Under the pieces are notes generated by a model, which ran no database searches, was not told where the DNA came from, and saw only the letters and a list, made by a program, of their open reading frames with translations. A stretch of DNA of 64,000 bases from Oscarella lobularis. Lineage: Eukaryota > Porifera > Homoscleromorpha > Homosclerophorida > Oscarellidae. The DNA lies in contig NC_089182.1 in assembly GCF_947507565.1 (NCBI RefSeq), forward strand, positions 1,612,001 through 1,676,000, written 5' to 3'. Positions within the stretch are counted from its first letter, which is position 1. The number at the start of each line of letters is the position of its first letter. Below are positions 12,101-22,221 of this stretch, in pieces. The position numbers were made by a program, and so were the translations under genes.

Positions 12101-12926
12101 CTGCAAAAAGAAGTAACCTTATTTTGAGAGATGCTGGCATTGAAGAAGAAACACTAGAGCCAAGCGACCCCGCTGTCAACTTTATTGAAGGTGACGAGAG
12201 AGTCGAATGTGAATTTCTGAAAAAAGAGAATTTCTAATTATACACTGCTGCTAAGCCACAAAAAAGTAACCTTAACGTGGGAGATGTTGGCAGTGAAGAA
12301 GTAGAGCCTAGCGCCCCCACGGTTGCTTCTATTGAAGTTGATGAGGGAGTGGGAGCGACTGCTTCAGTTACTGAACTGCTGCTTTGCCGTAGATACGTAC
12401 TTCACATAGCTTGAGCAGTACCGCTAATCCTGATCCGAGCTGTCTCCACTGAACTTCCAAATGCTTCACTGATTTCATTTGACAAGTGAAGTTTACAGTC
12501 TTATAGCAAGTACCCAAATTATCGCTGCAAACTGTCGTCGGAGTTGCCTGGGTACAACGTTTACCGGAGATTGATGAGCACGGTGAAGCAGAGCAGGAAA
12601 AGTGACCAAGACTATAGAAGTAGCCACTAACAGAAACTGTTTTCACAGTGGAGCAGCTCTTCAGAGAAACGCCTAGCTCAATAGTCGAAGAAGCGTCGGA
12701 AGTTGGCCCTTGATGACACGTTTGATCACTTTCATCAGTAACAGTCGTTTCGTTCACGTTAGCTTTCGTTCGCTTGTTCTTCGTCATTTGCATGAATGAC
12801 GTAGATGCAAGGTTCCCCGCTTCTGAAACAGTGTATAAAGAGAAGCTACGGCATACAGTACTTATACTCACCGGACTGAACCAAACAAACATAAAGAGCA
12901 AAAATAGGAAGGGTAAAGCCAAGCAT
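9137..12926 (-). CDS. Receptor-type protein tyrosine phosphatase with two catalytic domains
   Basis: Removes phosphate from phosphotyrosine at the plasma membrane. Reading down the minus strand: ATG at 12926 gives a signal peptide (MLGFTLPIFALYVCLVQS); an ectodomain follows, ending with LLKLCEVRIYG, which resembles the end of fucolectin/F5-8-type domains; a transmembrane helix lies near 11890 (CLLILIFVLIILKKR). Domain 1 has WPDQENPEH near 10750 and HCSDGVGRTG, split by an intron at 10615-10660. Domain 2 has WPDDDVPREP near 9570 and HCSTGIGRSG near 9400-9470. The C-terminus after RSQRPGI ends at TAA 9137-9139. Both domains keep the WPD Asp and the HCX5R Cys and Arg, which is unusual since D2 is often degenerate. 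The first possible long frame to 13030 starts with TTG, so it was not used. Confidence 0.85.
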
Positions 12927-13500
12927 TTCAGATACAAAAGCCTATCTGGACGGCAAAACACTACACTAAGCAATAACTTAGCCCTAAATAAGGGCAAGAC
13001 GGCTAACTTGTGCAACGAGAGGAGGATCAAGATTGACGCACTTAAAGTTTCTGTAGTCTAGCCACGCCACTAGTTGACTACGTCGACCTAGTTCACTCTG
13101 AATGACTGCAAGCAAAGGCAAGGTAAAATAAAGGACGATTTCCTCACCCTCCGGATTCTAAGAACCACACGGCTATTCTTTATAATTTCCGAATCCCAAG
13201 GTCTGCATATGATAAAGCATCGCTTGCCCGAGAGAACTTTCTAAACTCCGGACCTACCTATAAACTTGATCCTCAAACGCCTTGAAGCGCCTTGTAATCT
13301 GCCGGAGTCAACGTGACCGTAGAGATTTAGGACTCGGAAAAAGGAATTGCCGGAATAGGTCGACACCCCCTTCAAAACGATCAAAGTCGCCGTCTTGCCG
13401 TTGGAAGAGAGAGACGTTTAATCATCGACTTCGTCACTTTGAATTCTTCTCAGGGATTTCCGTCGCCAGTGCACGACATCAAAAAACTGAATTTCCCGAA
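12927..13500. other. 5' flank of the phosphatase gene, no gene seen
   Basis: Short open frames here have no recognisable similarity. The stretch separates the phosphatase start from the dehydrogenase relic. Confidence 0.4.
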
Positions 13501-13700
13501 CCTTGACGGACCAAGTACGGCGGTGAAATCGATTGCCTTTTCAACAACGCCGGCATCCAATACCCGTTCGCGCCGACCAAAAATACCCCTTCTTCAAATC
13601 GTCAAGGCGAGTCTCTCGCTGGTCTCGTAGGTCCGGCGAGTATGGTCGCCTATGCGAGCTCGAAACACGCCGTCGTCGGCATCGATGGACGATTGGCTTA
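13500..13700 (+). pseudogene. Short-chain dehydrogenase/reductase relic
   Basis: One plus-strand frame contains IDCLFNNAGIQYPFAPTK (the NNAG motif) and, about 30 codons later, MVAYASSKHAVVGID (the catalytic YxxxK). In a normal SDR these motifs lie some 60-70 residues apart, so the central part with the catalytic Ser is deleted. The N-terminal Rossmann start (TGxxxGIG) is not seen in frame, and the frame stops at GRLA just after the YxxxK helix. It is best read as a truncated, internally deleted gene copy. Confidence 0.6.
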
Positions 13701-13802
13701 GTTTTGTATATTTTGAACGAAGGACGATTGTCTTCGCTTTCTATATAGAGAACGAAGGACGATTGGCTTAATTTTCTATATAGAGAACGATGGACGATTG
13801 GC
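13684..13802 (+). repeat. 35-bp tandem minisatellite, 3.4 copies
   Basis: Three 35-bp units begin gatggacgattggc or gaaggacgattg and end gaac, followed by a 14-bp partial unit. Units 2 and 3 share ttctatatagagaac. The array abuts the 3' end of the dehydrogenase relic and its first unit overlaps the relic's last codons. Confidence 0.85.
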
Positions 13803-14389
13803 AAAATCAGCCGCAAAAGATTTCGCTCCAAGTCTTTTAGCTCTCCTTCCCATTCGCAGTCCTGGTCTTTGTTTGAGCAGAGCGACGAGGAGCGCGCTTA
13901 GCGACGACGCCTCTTTCACCACTATCGACGGAGGTAGATTCACCCAACTCTGTAGTCTTACCGCGACGAGGGCTTGTCGGTTGGTTTGGCGGCGTAAAGT
14001 GTATGCCAGAGAATTTGACGACCTGATCGAGCCCGCCCACTTCGTTCGTCAATAGAGGCAACTTCGTCACATGAAGATCTTCGTACAAGTCTTTCATTTT
14101 TATGTAAAGATCAAGAGGCAGTCAAGTGTTTTGGGGATCTTTACCAAGTACTTCGCTTGAACTCGATCGTCTTCGCGCCTCGCAGACGTCGCAATTGGGA
14201 GAGCTCGCTGAAAGAGTCTGTGAGCATGTCCTGCCTACGATTTGCCTTCAAGGGAAATATGATGTTGTGCGTGTCGATTTTGTACTTGGCTAGTTGACAG
14301 GGAAAAGAGTTCGGCTATGCAAACGCATACAAAAGTCGTCTGGCTCTAAAGAAACAGAAGAAGTCACATCACACGTCAATGACTCATTG

Positions 14390-14660
14390 AGGTATACTGT
14401 ATAGTATATTTATTTCGTCGCTGAATTGTTCGTTGATTTGCTTGATGACGGCAAGCAGCTCGTCAAACTTCTTCGTTAATGAGTCGCTAAACATTTCGCC
14501 CAAGAAACTACCGAGCTATATGCACACGTGCATAAATTAATTACCGTAGATTAACTGAAAAGTTTGCACCTGTCCAAAAACGCTGCTGATGTTCGATTTC
14601 AAATTCATCATTTTATCGGCGTCTTTTCAATGATCGAAGGAAAGGAGAGAAGTCGAAGGT
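14390..14660 (-). CDS. Possible 3' exons of an unrecognised gene
   Basis: Two open stretches on the minus strand look exonic. One, near 14640-14580, reads DADKMMNLKSNISSVFGQ with a gt donor; the other, from about 14522 down, begins after a tag acceptor and reads LGSFLGEMFSDSLTKKFDEL, continuing LAVIKQINEQFSDEINI. They would join into a helical, charged C-terminus. A further exon-like stretch lies near 14800 (RIDEAMSFAEVMRYYR, followed by a gtaagt-like donor). I recognise no family. Confidence 0.3.
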
Positions 14661-15576
14661 GCGTGCGATAGGGGCGGTGTCAAAAATGACGACAAAGAAA
14701 TCCATACTTTGAACTAGCCTACAGCAAAATTGCCCACGACGCGGCAGAGACACCTCTCGCTCGCGCACTTACGGTAATACCGCATGACTTCAGCAAAGCT
14801 CATAGCCTCGTCAATCCTACTGTCTAGTAGGACTCGGAAAAGTGCCTATGACTTCGTGATGATAAGCCTCTTTTCCGTGAAAGGAAGAGATGGAGACTCT
14901 AACGGTCAAAGAGCGCGAGAACTTCTGCTGAAACGCGTCTGAGACGTTGTGAGCCGGAAAGATTCGTACTGTACAGTATGTCTCACGTGCACAATGTCTT
15001 GCCTACGCCTCCTTCCCGCCAACAAAATTGAGCGAGCTCTGCTCTATTACGTTTCGCAGAGAACCTTCTACAAAACTTCGTAGCTTCGTTCGCCGTCTAG
15101 CGCGCTTTAGCTCGTGCGACTGTAGCTGCTGCGGCAGAGATTTAATTTAATTTAATTTAATTTATTCTCTGGCTGCGGCTGGCGGCTGCTGCTTCTGCCG
15201 GCCCGCTGCTGCCAGGGAGTACTCTTTTATATCCCCTGCTGCTGCCATGACGAGGGCAGGGATTTATCTCCCGGCTAGGGACCGAGACATGTGATTCCAC
15301 GCTTCTCGTCTTCATTTCAAGACGGCGCCGGCGAGGATAGTCACTGATTTGAGATCGTAGTAGATAGAGAGAAGGAGAAATGCGCCGAAAACGACGCTAA
15401 CAGACGTCAGTGTCGCCAAAAAAAGGCGAGAAAGAACACTAAACACATACGGCGTCGACGCGGCTGTTCCTTCAGGTTCCTTAATTAATTTGTCTTCGGC
15501 ACAAAGCAGAACCCGGACAAGAGAACACGTGCGAGAGCCAAGAAATTAAAATTCTATCAAGTTCACTGGATCTCGA
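14661..15576. other. Gene-poor stretch with short repeats
   Basis: It contains a (TTTAA)n microsatellite at about 15141-15164 and clustered ctgctgc-type repeats on either side (15120-15240). Apart from the exon-like stretch near 14800, nothing coding was recognised. Confidence 0.4.
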
Positions 15577-18500
15577 TCAAACTGTGGTCTCTTCTAAAAT
15601 CTGCCCCGCTACAGCGTATCTTACTTCCGGTTCCTTTAGTTTTTCAGACTGGCAACTTGACTCCTGAAATTGACGCCGGATCGCCCTGTTTTGCTGCACT
15701 TTTGCCAGTGCGGTTTTTGCGGCTTCTTTAAACGTCATCGGATTAAATCGCCTCAAATCCGGCTGCTCCTCTTTCAATTCCACGAGAGCTGATACTAGTG
15801 TCTCAACATTGGAGCGAATGTCATTAATTCTACATTAGAGTAATGCTAACGATTTGCGCGTATAAAAAAGCGAAAGAATTGCCTTCGATCTTGATATGTT
15901 AGCCGATCATTCAAAGTCTCCAAAACCGGTACAAGTTTTCGCCATTCGTCGTCCGGTGTTGTCGACTCGTTCTTTTTATTGGTACTAATGTTCACCATCA
16001 TCCTCTGACGAAGCTATGCACAGAAAAAACCGTTTGTTATACTGTATGAACACCTAACAAAGGACGTACAAACGTGGTCCATCCTTGGGACTCTTTCAAA
16101 CTACGTTTCTCGGAATCTACCCAAAACTTGCGAAGTAGCCAATTTGGAAGCATGTCCTCCAAGTCCATGTGCACGTTTGCTTGCAGAATGTATCCTTCGA
16201 GCGATGCCCTTTTCCGTACTAATTCAACATCGCCAACAGCGAGCGCTATCTAAACAAGAAAAAATCGTTTCCTTTTTCGTTTCTATCGTTTTACGTGTAC
16301 GAACTAAGAGATTCATGACGAGAACTCCCATTAGAACCAAGAAGAAAATGTATAACACGTCAAGCCATTCATTAGGAACAGCAGTGTCGTCATCGGGAAG
16401 GAAAAGATCGTTGAAGTCCACTTCACCAAACGACATGGTATACACTCTCAAAACAGTCAGTCTTAGACTTTCAAAAGCGAAGAACGCCTGTAAAAAAACA
16501 AAAATCAAATACTACCGTACGTACGGTTTTTTTGCAATCTGACATTTTGAGACGGAGCAAGAAGAGTGTAGAAAGCAAACGAAAATGCCAAAATCAGTAG
16601 TACCAAGACGAAAGATACCTACAAATACAAACGATCACAGAAACAGTTTTTAAATAGAATAAATCCAAACCTGCAAAAGCCTTCTAGCCATTGTCTGTAC
16701 CATAACCATAGGTATTCCTATGTATGGAAGCCTAAAGACAATTAGTATGCATTTAGACAACGACAAAAACTACGAGATTTGCCTCCTAAGAAACATTGCC
16801 ACGTTGAACCACGACCAGAAAACGGCAATTGTTCCAATCACCCATTCGTGATTGTCTCCTGCACTTTTTAGCGGTACAACAAAAACGATTCCTAGAATGA
16901 CTGGAGGCAGCGTCATGACTGCTGCAAGTCCAAATCTTGTTCGGTGCCGTTGAATGTGATATCGAATCTGGAGATGATGCGATAGCACGATGCATAGCAG
17001 CTGTCGCGCAAATTGCGCTTCCACTTACAGGAAATCGCACGGCATTTGTTAATCCGATTAGAAGAAACAGAGAAGAAAAAGTCAGCAAGAGATACTGCAC
17101 AGCACGAAAGGACGCAGCAGACGTCTATCGAAGTTCAAATATTTTCAAAAGGAGTTCAAAGAATGCAAACTAACCTCAGAAGTCAATGATTCATTCGATT
17201 GATTACCGCTGGGCCGATTCGACGGATGAACTAAGACAATGTAGGCGCTCAGCAAAGCGGTGTGTGCCATCAGTGCCATAAGAAAAAAGGAGTAGAGAAA
17301 CCAACCAAAACTTAGCCTAGAAAAAAACACAGATACCTTCACAACAACAATGCCCGTACCATTTGACGTTGAGAAGAGCACAGCAAACCGGATGAGCCAA
17401 GCACTTTGTCACCCTCAGCGATTGCATTGTCTGCGTTCAGAAGACGTAGACATACGTATTTTAGAGAGAGCCAGATGACCAACCCAAAAGGCATCCAAGC
17501 TGGCCCTCTCGTCCTTACTGTATCCTTGTAGGAAACGATAATCAAATGTTTCCTAACAAAGAAACCAACTCCTTTGAGACGTTCACAAATGATCTATCTG
17601 ATAAGACTGACCGTTTCGCCATCCACTCGGTGACAACGATCCAGAAATTTCAACGCTACGTCAGGCATTTTCTCCACCATCCTCTGAATCTGCGACTTCG
17701 TTTCCTCTACCAGTCTCACGTTTCGGTTCGTTGCGTTGAGGAGTACGGCATGTTTGACTCGCTCACGCAGAACAGACTCCCAGCGCAAGTGCTCAGCAAA
17801 CGCGATCGCCGCTCGCGTTGCACCGACGTGCACGGCGGCGTCGAGCGGATTCAGATTGACGTGGTTCATCAGGATGCGCGCATCGGCGTCAAGCAAGAGC
17901 CGTATAACATCCGGTTGATCACGCAGAGCCGCACAGTGAAGAGCCGTATTCTAGAAAAAAAGTTAGCCTAATCCATTTCCGCAACTAAATCTATCTAAAA
18001 GTTTTTGGTTACACCGCACGAGATGGTGTGCGCAATTAGTATAAACTGACCCCAGACTTGTCCATGTCGTCGCAGCAACTTTCATCCGCCTCCAGTATCA
18101 ATCGACAGCACTCTGTGCTTCCCATACCGGCAGCGTAGTGCAGTGGGGTCTTCTCTCGAGCATCCCTGCCGGCAAGAATCATAAAGAACCCTCACCGTGA
18201 CTAAGCATCTTTCGTACCTGAGTACACAGGCTCCCTTTCCGACAAGAGCAAGAACGAGTCGAGATTTTCCTTTTGCCGCGGCTCGGTGAAGAGGCGTCTT
18301 GCCTTTGTAGTCCGCTGCGTTTATGCTCCTTTGATTGCGACTGCAAGCGATGAGGTAGTCTGCGGAGTGAAGCCAGCCGTTTCTAAAGAGAATCAACTGA
18401 TAAATAGCACAGATTCTTAAATACGCACTCGGCTGCCATATGCAGCGGTATCCTTTTCTTTGCATTTTGCGCGTTTGGATGAGCGCCGCGGTTAAGAAGC

Positions 18501-20412
18501 TGTACAACGTTCTGAAGGAAATAGATTTAAAATTTATATTTTCTGTTATATGGCTCACTCTGAAATATCCTCCAGCCGCTGCGTAGTGGAGAGCAGTGTC
18601 GTGATCAATCGCATCCTTTTTGTTCAAAAAATCACGGGAAATATCCTTTCCCTTGTAAGACAACTGAACGTTCCATCAATTGCCTGTAGAATCCTTGCCT
18701 ACTTCAAGTACGGCTTCCATAGTTTCGATGTGTCCGACCGACTGATGAATGACGGTGCAGCCCATTTCGTTGACGACAGTCAAGTCGGCGCCGGACTTGA
18801 TGAAAAGACGTACCGTTTTCGTGCTGCCGTGATGAGCAGCGAGTAGAACAGGCGTATTGCCCTGATTGTCTGTCGCATCGATGCTTGCACCCTGACCAAA
18901 TACATTATATTTCCGTTTTCTTTGATTTCATGCGTACATGCCTCTGAGAGTAAAATTTCCACGACTTCAGGCCAATCGGCTTGTGATGCTCTAAAAAAGA
19001 AATACGTATGAGTTTTACAGGGATATTTCCACGGCACCTACCCGTGGAGTGGCGTGCGACCTTCTCGATTTTTCATGTGAATAACGTCAGAATTCTTGCT
19101 AACAAAGTAGCGAACGATGTAAGCGAAGCCGAGCTGTGCAGCCAAGTGTAGCGGAGTATCACCATCGGACTAGAAATGCTCTTAGAAGAAATTCGCTTCA
19201 ATTGAACAAGGTTCTAAGACCGTTTGGTGCTTCAGATTAACGCCCTCTTCCAGACACATACGCACAACCTGGTCAAAAATAATTCAGAGCTTAGCCTATC
19301 TTCACACCATAACACAGCATAAAAATTATTAACACTTTGATGCCACAACACAAAAGAGATTTCTTACAGGAAGGTGGCCGCCTTTTACTGCTAGATGCAA
19401 AAGCGACGACTGCGTCAGATCGGCCGAGTGCAGGATGTCGTTCCACATAGCGTCAATCCTGCTTTTGCGAGCTAAGCATCGTCCTCGTTTCGTCAAAACT
19501 GCTATATAGCCCCTCCCCATCCCGTTTGTCTCACCGTGTCGAAACAAGATGTTGAGTACGCCTGGAGATCCTTTCAACGCCGCGATGCTGAAAGCCGTGA
19601 AGAGATTCTGATCACGACAGACGAGGAGAATTTCGTCAGACGAATAGGTCGCTGAAGTCATTAGCTTCGGGCAAAGGGCTTGTTTCACGCGTTCCTCAGC
19701 TTCGACGGAAGAGCAGGCATCTAAAATCTCACGCTGTCGTTCCTCGCCCTCTAAATCGTCGAGATCCGAAAGCATGCGAGCCGCCTGAGACGCTCTTCCC
19801 TTGTCCGTGTCATAGTGGAGAAGTAGAGCGGCGATATCGGCGGAGTCGGTTTCGGCAGCGACGTGAAGTGCCGTTTGGCCTTTAGGTGAGCGAGCCGTCG
19901 TGTCGGGCTCCTCTTCGAGAACGTGCTTCGAGGAGACGCTCCTAGGTTATTTCGTATGCGCTGCCTATTTGCGGTTCCCTACCTGGACGATTGTCGCGTT
20001 TCCCGATCGAACGGCCATGTGAAGAAGTGGCTCGCGTTCGCTCGGGTAGGCGTTGACGAACGTCGCGACGATTCGCGTTAGTAGCTCGGTCTCGTAGTCT
20101 GACAGTTGCCGAGCGCGTCCCGCCGATTCTACGCATCAGAACAGTAGGCACGAAAACCGTCGTCTAGCGTTAGCGCACCACGCCATCGATCCAAAATGCG
20201 ATTGACGACGATTATCTCCCTCACTTTCGTCTCGAACAGCCGCGTTCGCTAAAAGGCGAAGCGTCTACGCGAGCGATCCTTACGTAGCTGCCGGTTACTT
20301 TGTCTTTTTTTGTCTTCTTGAGCGAGGCTGGGGCAAAGAAGTGACCGCGAGGCAACGATTTGGTCTTGTCGTTTTCATTTGCCTCGTAGAAGCTATCCTG
20401 TCCTGCGTCCAT
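15577..20412 (-). CDS. TRPA-type ankyrin-repeat cation channel
   Basis: Non-selective, Ca-permeable sensory channel of the plasma membrane. ATG at 20412 opens a lysine-rich N-terminus. From about 20150 down to about 17600 the exons encode many ankyrin repeats (for example REPLLHMAVRSGN, GQTALHVAAETDSADIAALL, SSLLHLAVKGGHLPV, GKTPLHRAAAKGKSRLVLAL). Membrane segments follow (17.3-16.2 kb). The pore/S6 region reads SFGEVDFNDLF...VLMGVLVMNLL and, after an intron, IALAVGDVELVRKRASLEGY and then LEDMLPNWLLRK. This closely parallels TRPA1 (NLLIGLAVGD, and an aromatic/LP motif after it). The C-terminal tail (15783-15577) ends ILEETTV. The many short exons were not each fixed to the base. The assignment to TRPA rather than TRPV or TRPC rests on the S6 motif and the long ankyrin array. 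Confidence 0.85.
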
Positions 20413-20707
20413 CTTAGGAAATGAGGTGAGGATCGCGAGGCTGCGTACTAGACTACTGGTTGTAGGTTTGTAGACGCCTTGAAGACGTGGGGGTGTGGTT
20501 TATTTGCTAAGTGCACACGTAGGAGTACATGTATCTACAACAGACCCTGAGATCTACTGTACCGTTACAGGCGTACAGCCGTACATTCTATTTAACACGT
20601 GAAGCGCGATGTATTATTTTTTAATCTTTCGGGAAAATGTGTACAATCCATGCAACCATCTGACTTCAGCCCGTACCTACGTCTGTAGGTACATACCTAC
20701 AGAGCCG
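20413..20707. other. Intergenic stretch between TRPA and uS14m
   Basis: This is the upstream flank of the TRPA gene and the downstream flank of the ribosomal protein gene. It has a short gtacctac/gtaggtac inverted motif near 20672-20702. No gene was seen. Confidence 0.4.
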
Positions 20708-21124
20708 TTACCACGTCGATCTGGTCATACCCGGTAGTTCTGCAGCATCGGCCAATTTTCTGAATTCCATCCGACTCAGACGGAATTGACTCAGGATTCC
20801 GCGCGGTCGTCCGGTGAGCATGCAGCGATTACGTACGCGTGTTATGCTGCTGTCGCGTGGAAGCGTTTCGGCGAGCTCCGTCGACGCCTTTTGCCGCACC
20901 TCGTCCGGCAGCACGTCACATCGAGTTATAGATCGAAGTCGGAGTCGTTTCGAGGCGTATTTCTCGTTGATAAGTCGACGACGCGCGTCGCGCATTGCCC
21001 ATCGGCTAGCTGAGCGAACCCACGTCAAAGAACTTACCCACCCTAAGCAAAAAATAAGTTTCGAATTGTTAGCATGCACAATATACGCCGTATTACATCG
21101 AAAAAGAGTCCTACTTTCCAGCAT
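20708..21124 (-). CDS. MRPS14: Mitochondrial small-subunit ribosomal protein uS14m
   Basis: Component of the mitochondrial 28S subunit. The conserved C-terminal part is unmistakable: RDARRRL, LPRDSSITRVRNRCMLTGRP, RGILSQFRLSRMEFRKLAD and LPGMTRSTW at the end, as in metazoan MRPS14. The start is not certain. A splice model begins with ATG at 21124 (MLE), uses donor gtagga and resumes at GGTGGGTAAG after a ttgcttag acceptor near 21045, giving a short basic presequence. A continuous open frame to 21211 is the alternative. The gene lies between TRPA (same strand) and the thioester protein (opposite strand). Confidence 0.85.
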   Translation of the reverse strand: MLESRTLFRCNTAYIVHANNSKLIFCLGWVSSLTWVRSASRWAMRDARRRLINEKYASKRLRLRSITRCDVLPDEVRQKASTELAETLPRDSSITRVRNRCMLTGRPRGILSQFRLSRMEFRKLADAAELPGMTRSTW

Positions 21125-21555
21125 CAGGTAGAAGGCGCGCGCGCTAGGCCCTGACACACCGACTTGTTCGTTTCTTTTTCTTCCGTTTTGGCTCGGCGAG
21201 AAAACAATCACTGCATGTTGGAAACGTATCCAAAACAGTTCTCGAAGCCAATTCGTTGTGAGGGAAAGACGCTTAGTTTTTGATGTTCTGGCGATATGTT
21301 TTACTGCTAAGAGATCAACTACTTCTCAAGACGCGGAAATTGCGATGGAAATCAGCCGTCCTCCCATCCAGGAAACGATTCCAGTATCCGCTTGCGTGCT
21401 CACAATCTACTAGTCGCATCTTAATTCTTCGAAATGGTCGCGCGAGCTACACGCGTGTTCGGATCCGTTCGGATATAGATTCAACAGATAGACCAAAGGA
21501 GCCCAGTCACTCGCTAGTTGCCCTAGCGTAGACATTTGAGCAGATACTTGTTGCC
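21125..21555. other. Divergent intergenic region, uS14m and thioester protein
   Basis: This is the 430-bp region between the uS14m start and the thioester-protein start on the other strand. It may hold both promoters. Short plus-strand frames here show no similarity to known proteins. Confidence 0.4.
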
Positions 21556-22163
21556 ATGACAAGGCTTCTCCTAACGACGTCACTTCTCGTTGCTTTCAGT
21601 GCATCTCAATTTACCCGTCCTCACAGACCGACTCTTCCGCCGTGAGTGAATAGAAATGAAGCGTTCTTGAACAAAGGTTTTCCCCAAAGGCGTGAGTCCG
21701 TTCCTACCGGTATGTCGTATCGATATCGCATCGTTGTTCAACGCGACGTCTTTCCCGGGGAGACGTTCGCCGTGACGATTTACGTGGAGAAAGGATCTCA
21801 GCAGATGACAACAGACGAAGAAGGAAATCAATTCAATCCGTTTCCAATTGACGTCACTCTTGACGTCAAAGACGGGCGATCTGATCGAAATCTAATTAGT
21901 ACGGTGAATCGCCAATTGACCAGACGCCAGTCCACAACCATATTCGTGAAGGTAGAAGCGAATTTAGACTATGACGTCGCACTTATTGTTTCTCTAAGCT
22001 TCCGGAGTCGACTCCCCCGGGAACGCATGGAGTTAGCGTCAGAATGACGTCAATGCAAGGGACAATGAGCAATTTCATGGAGAAGTTCCGCGTTCGACCT
22101 ATGAACAGAATAATTATGATCCAGACGGATAAACCCATTTATAAACCGGGGCAGACTAGTGAG

Positions 22164-22221
<58 letters not shown>

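Noticed and set aside
12368-13030. A phosphatase start at 13030
   Set aside because: The first codon is TTG. The ATG at 12926 in another frame gives a clean signal peptide and splices into the ectodomain in frame.
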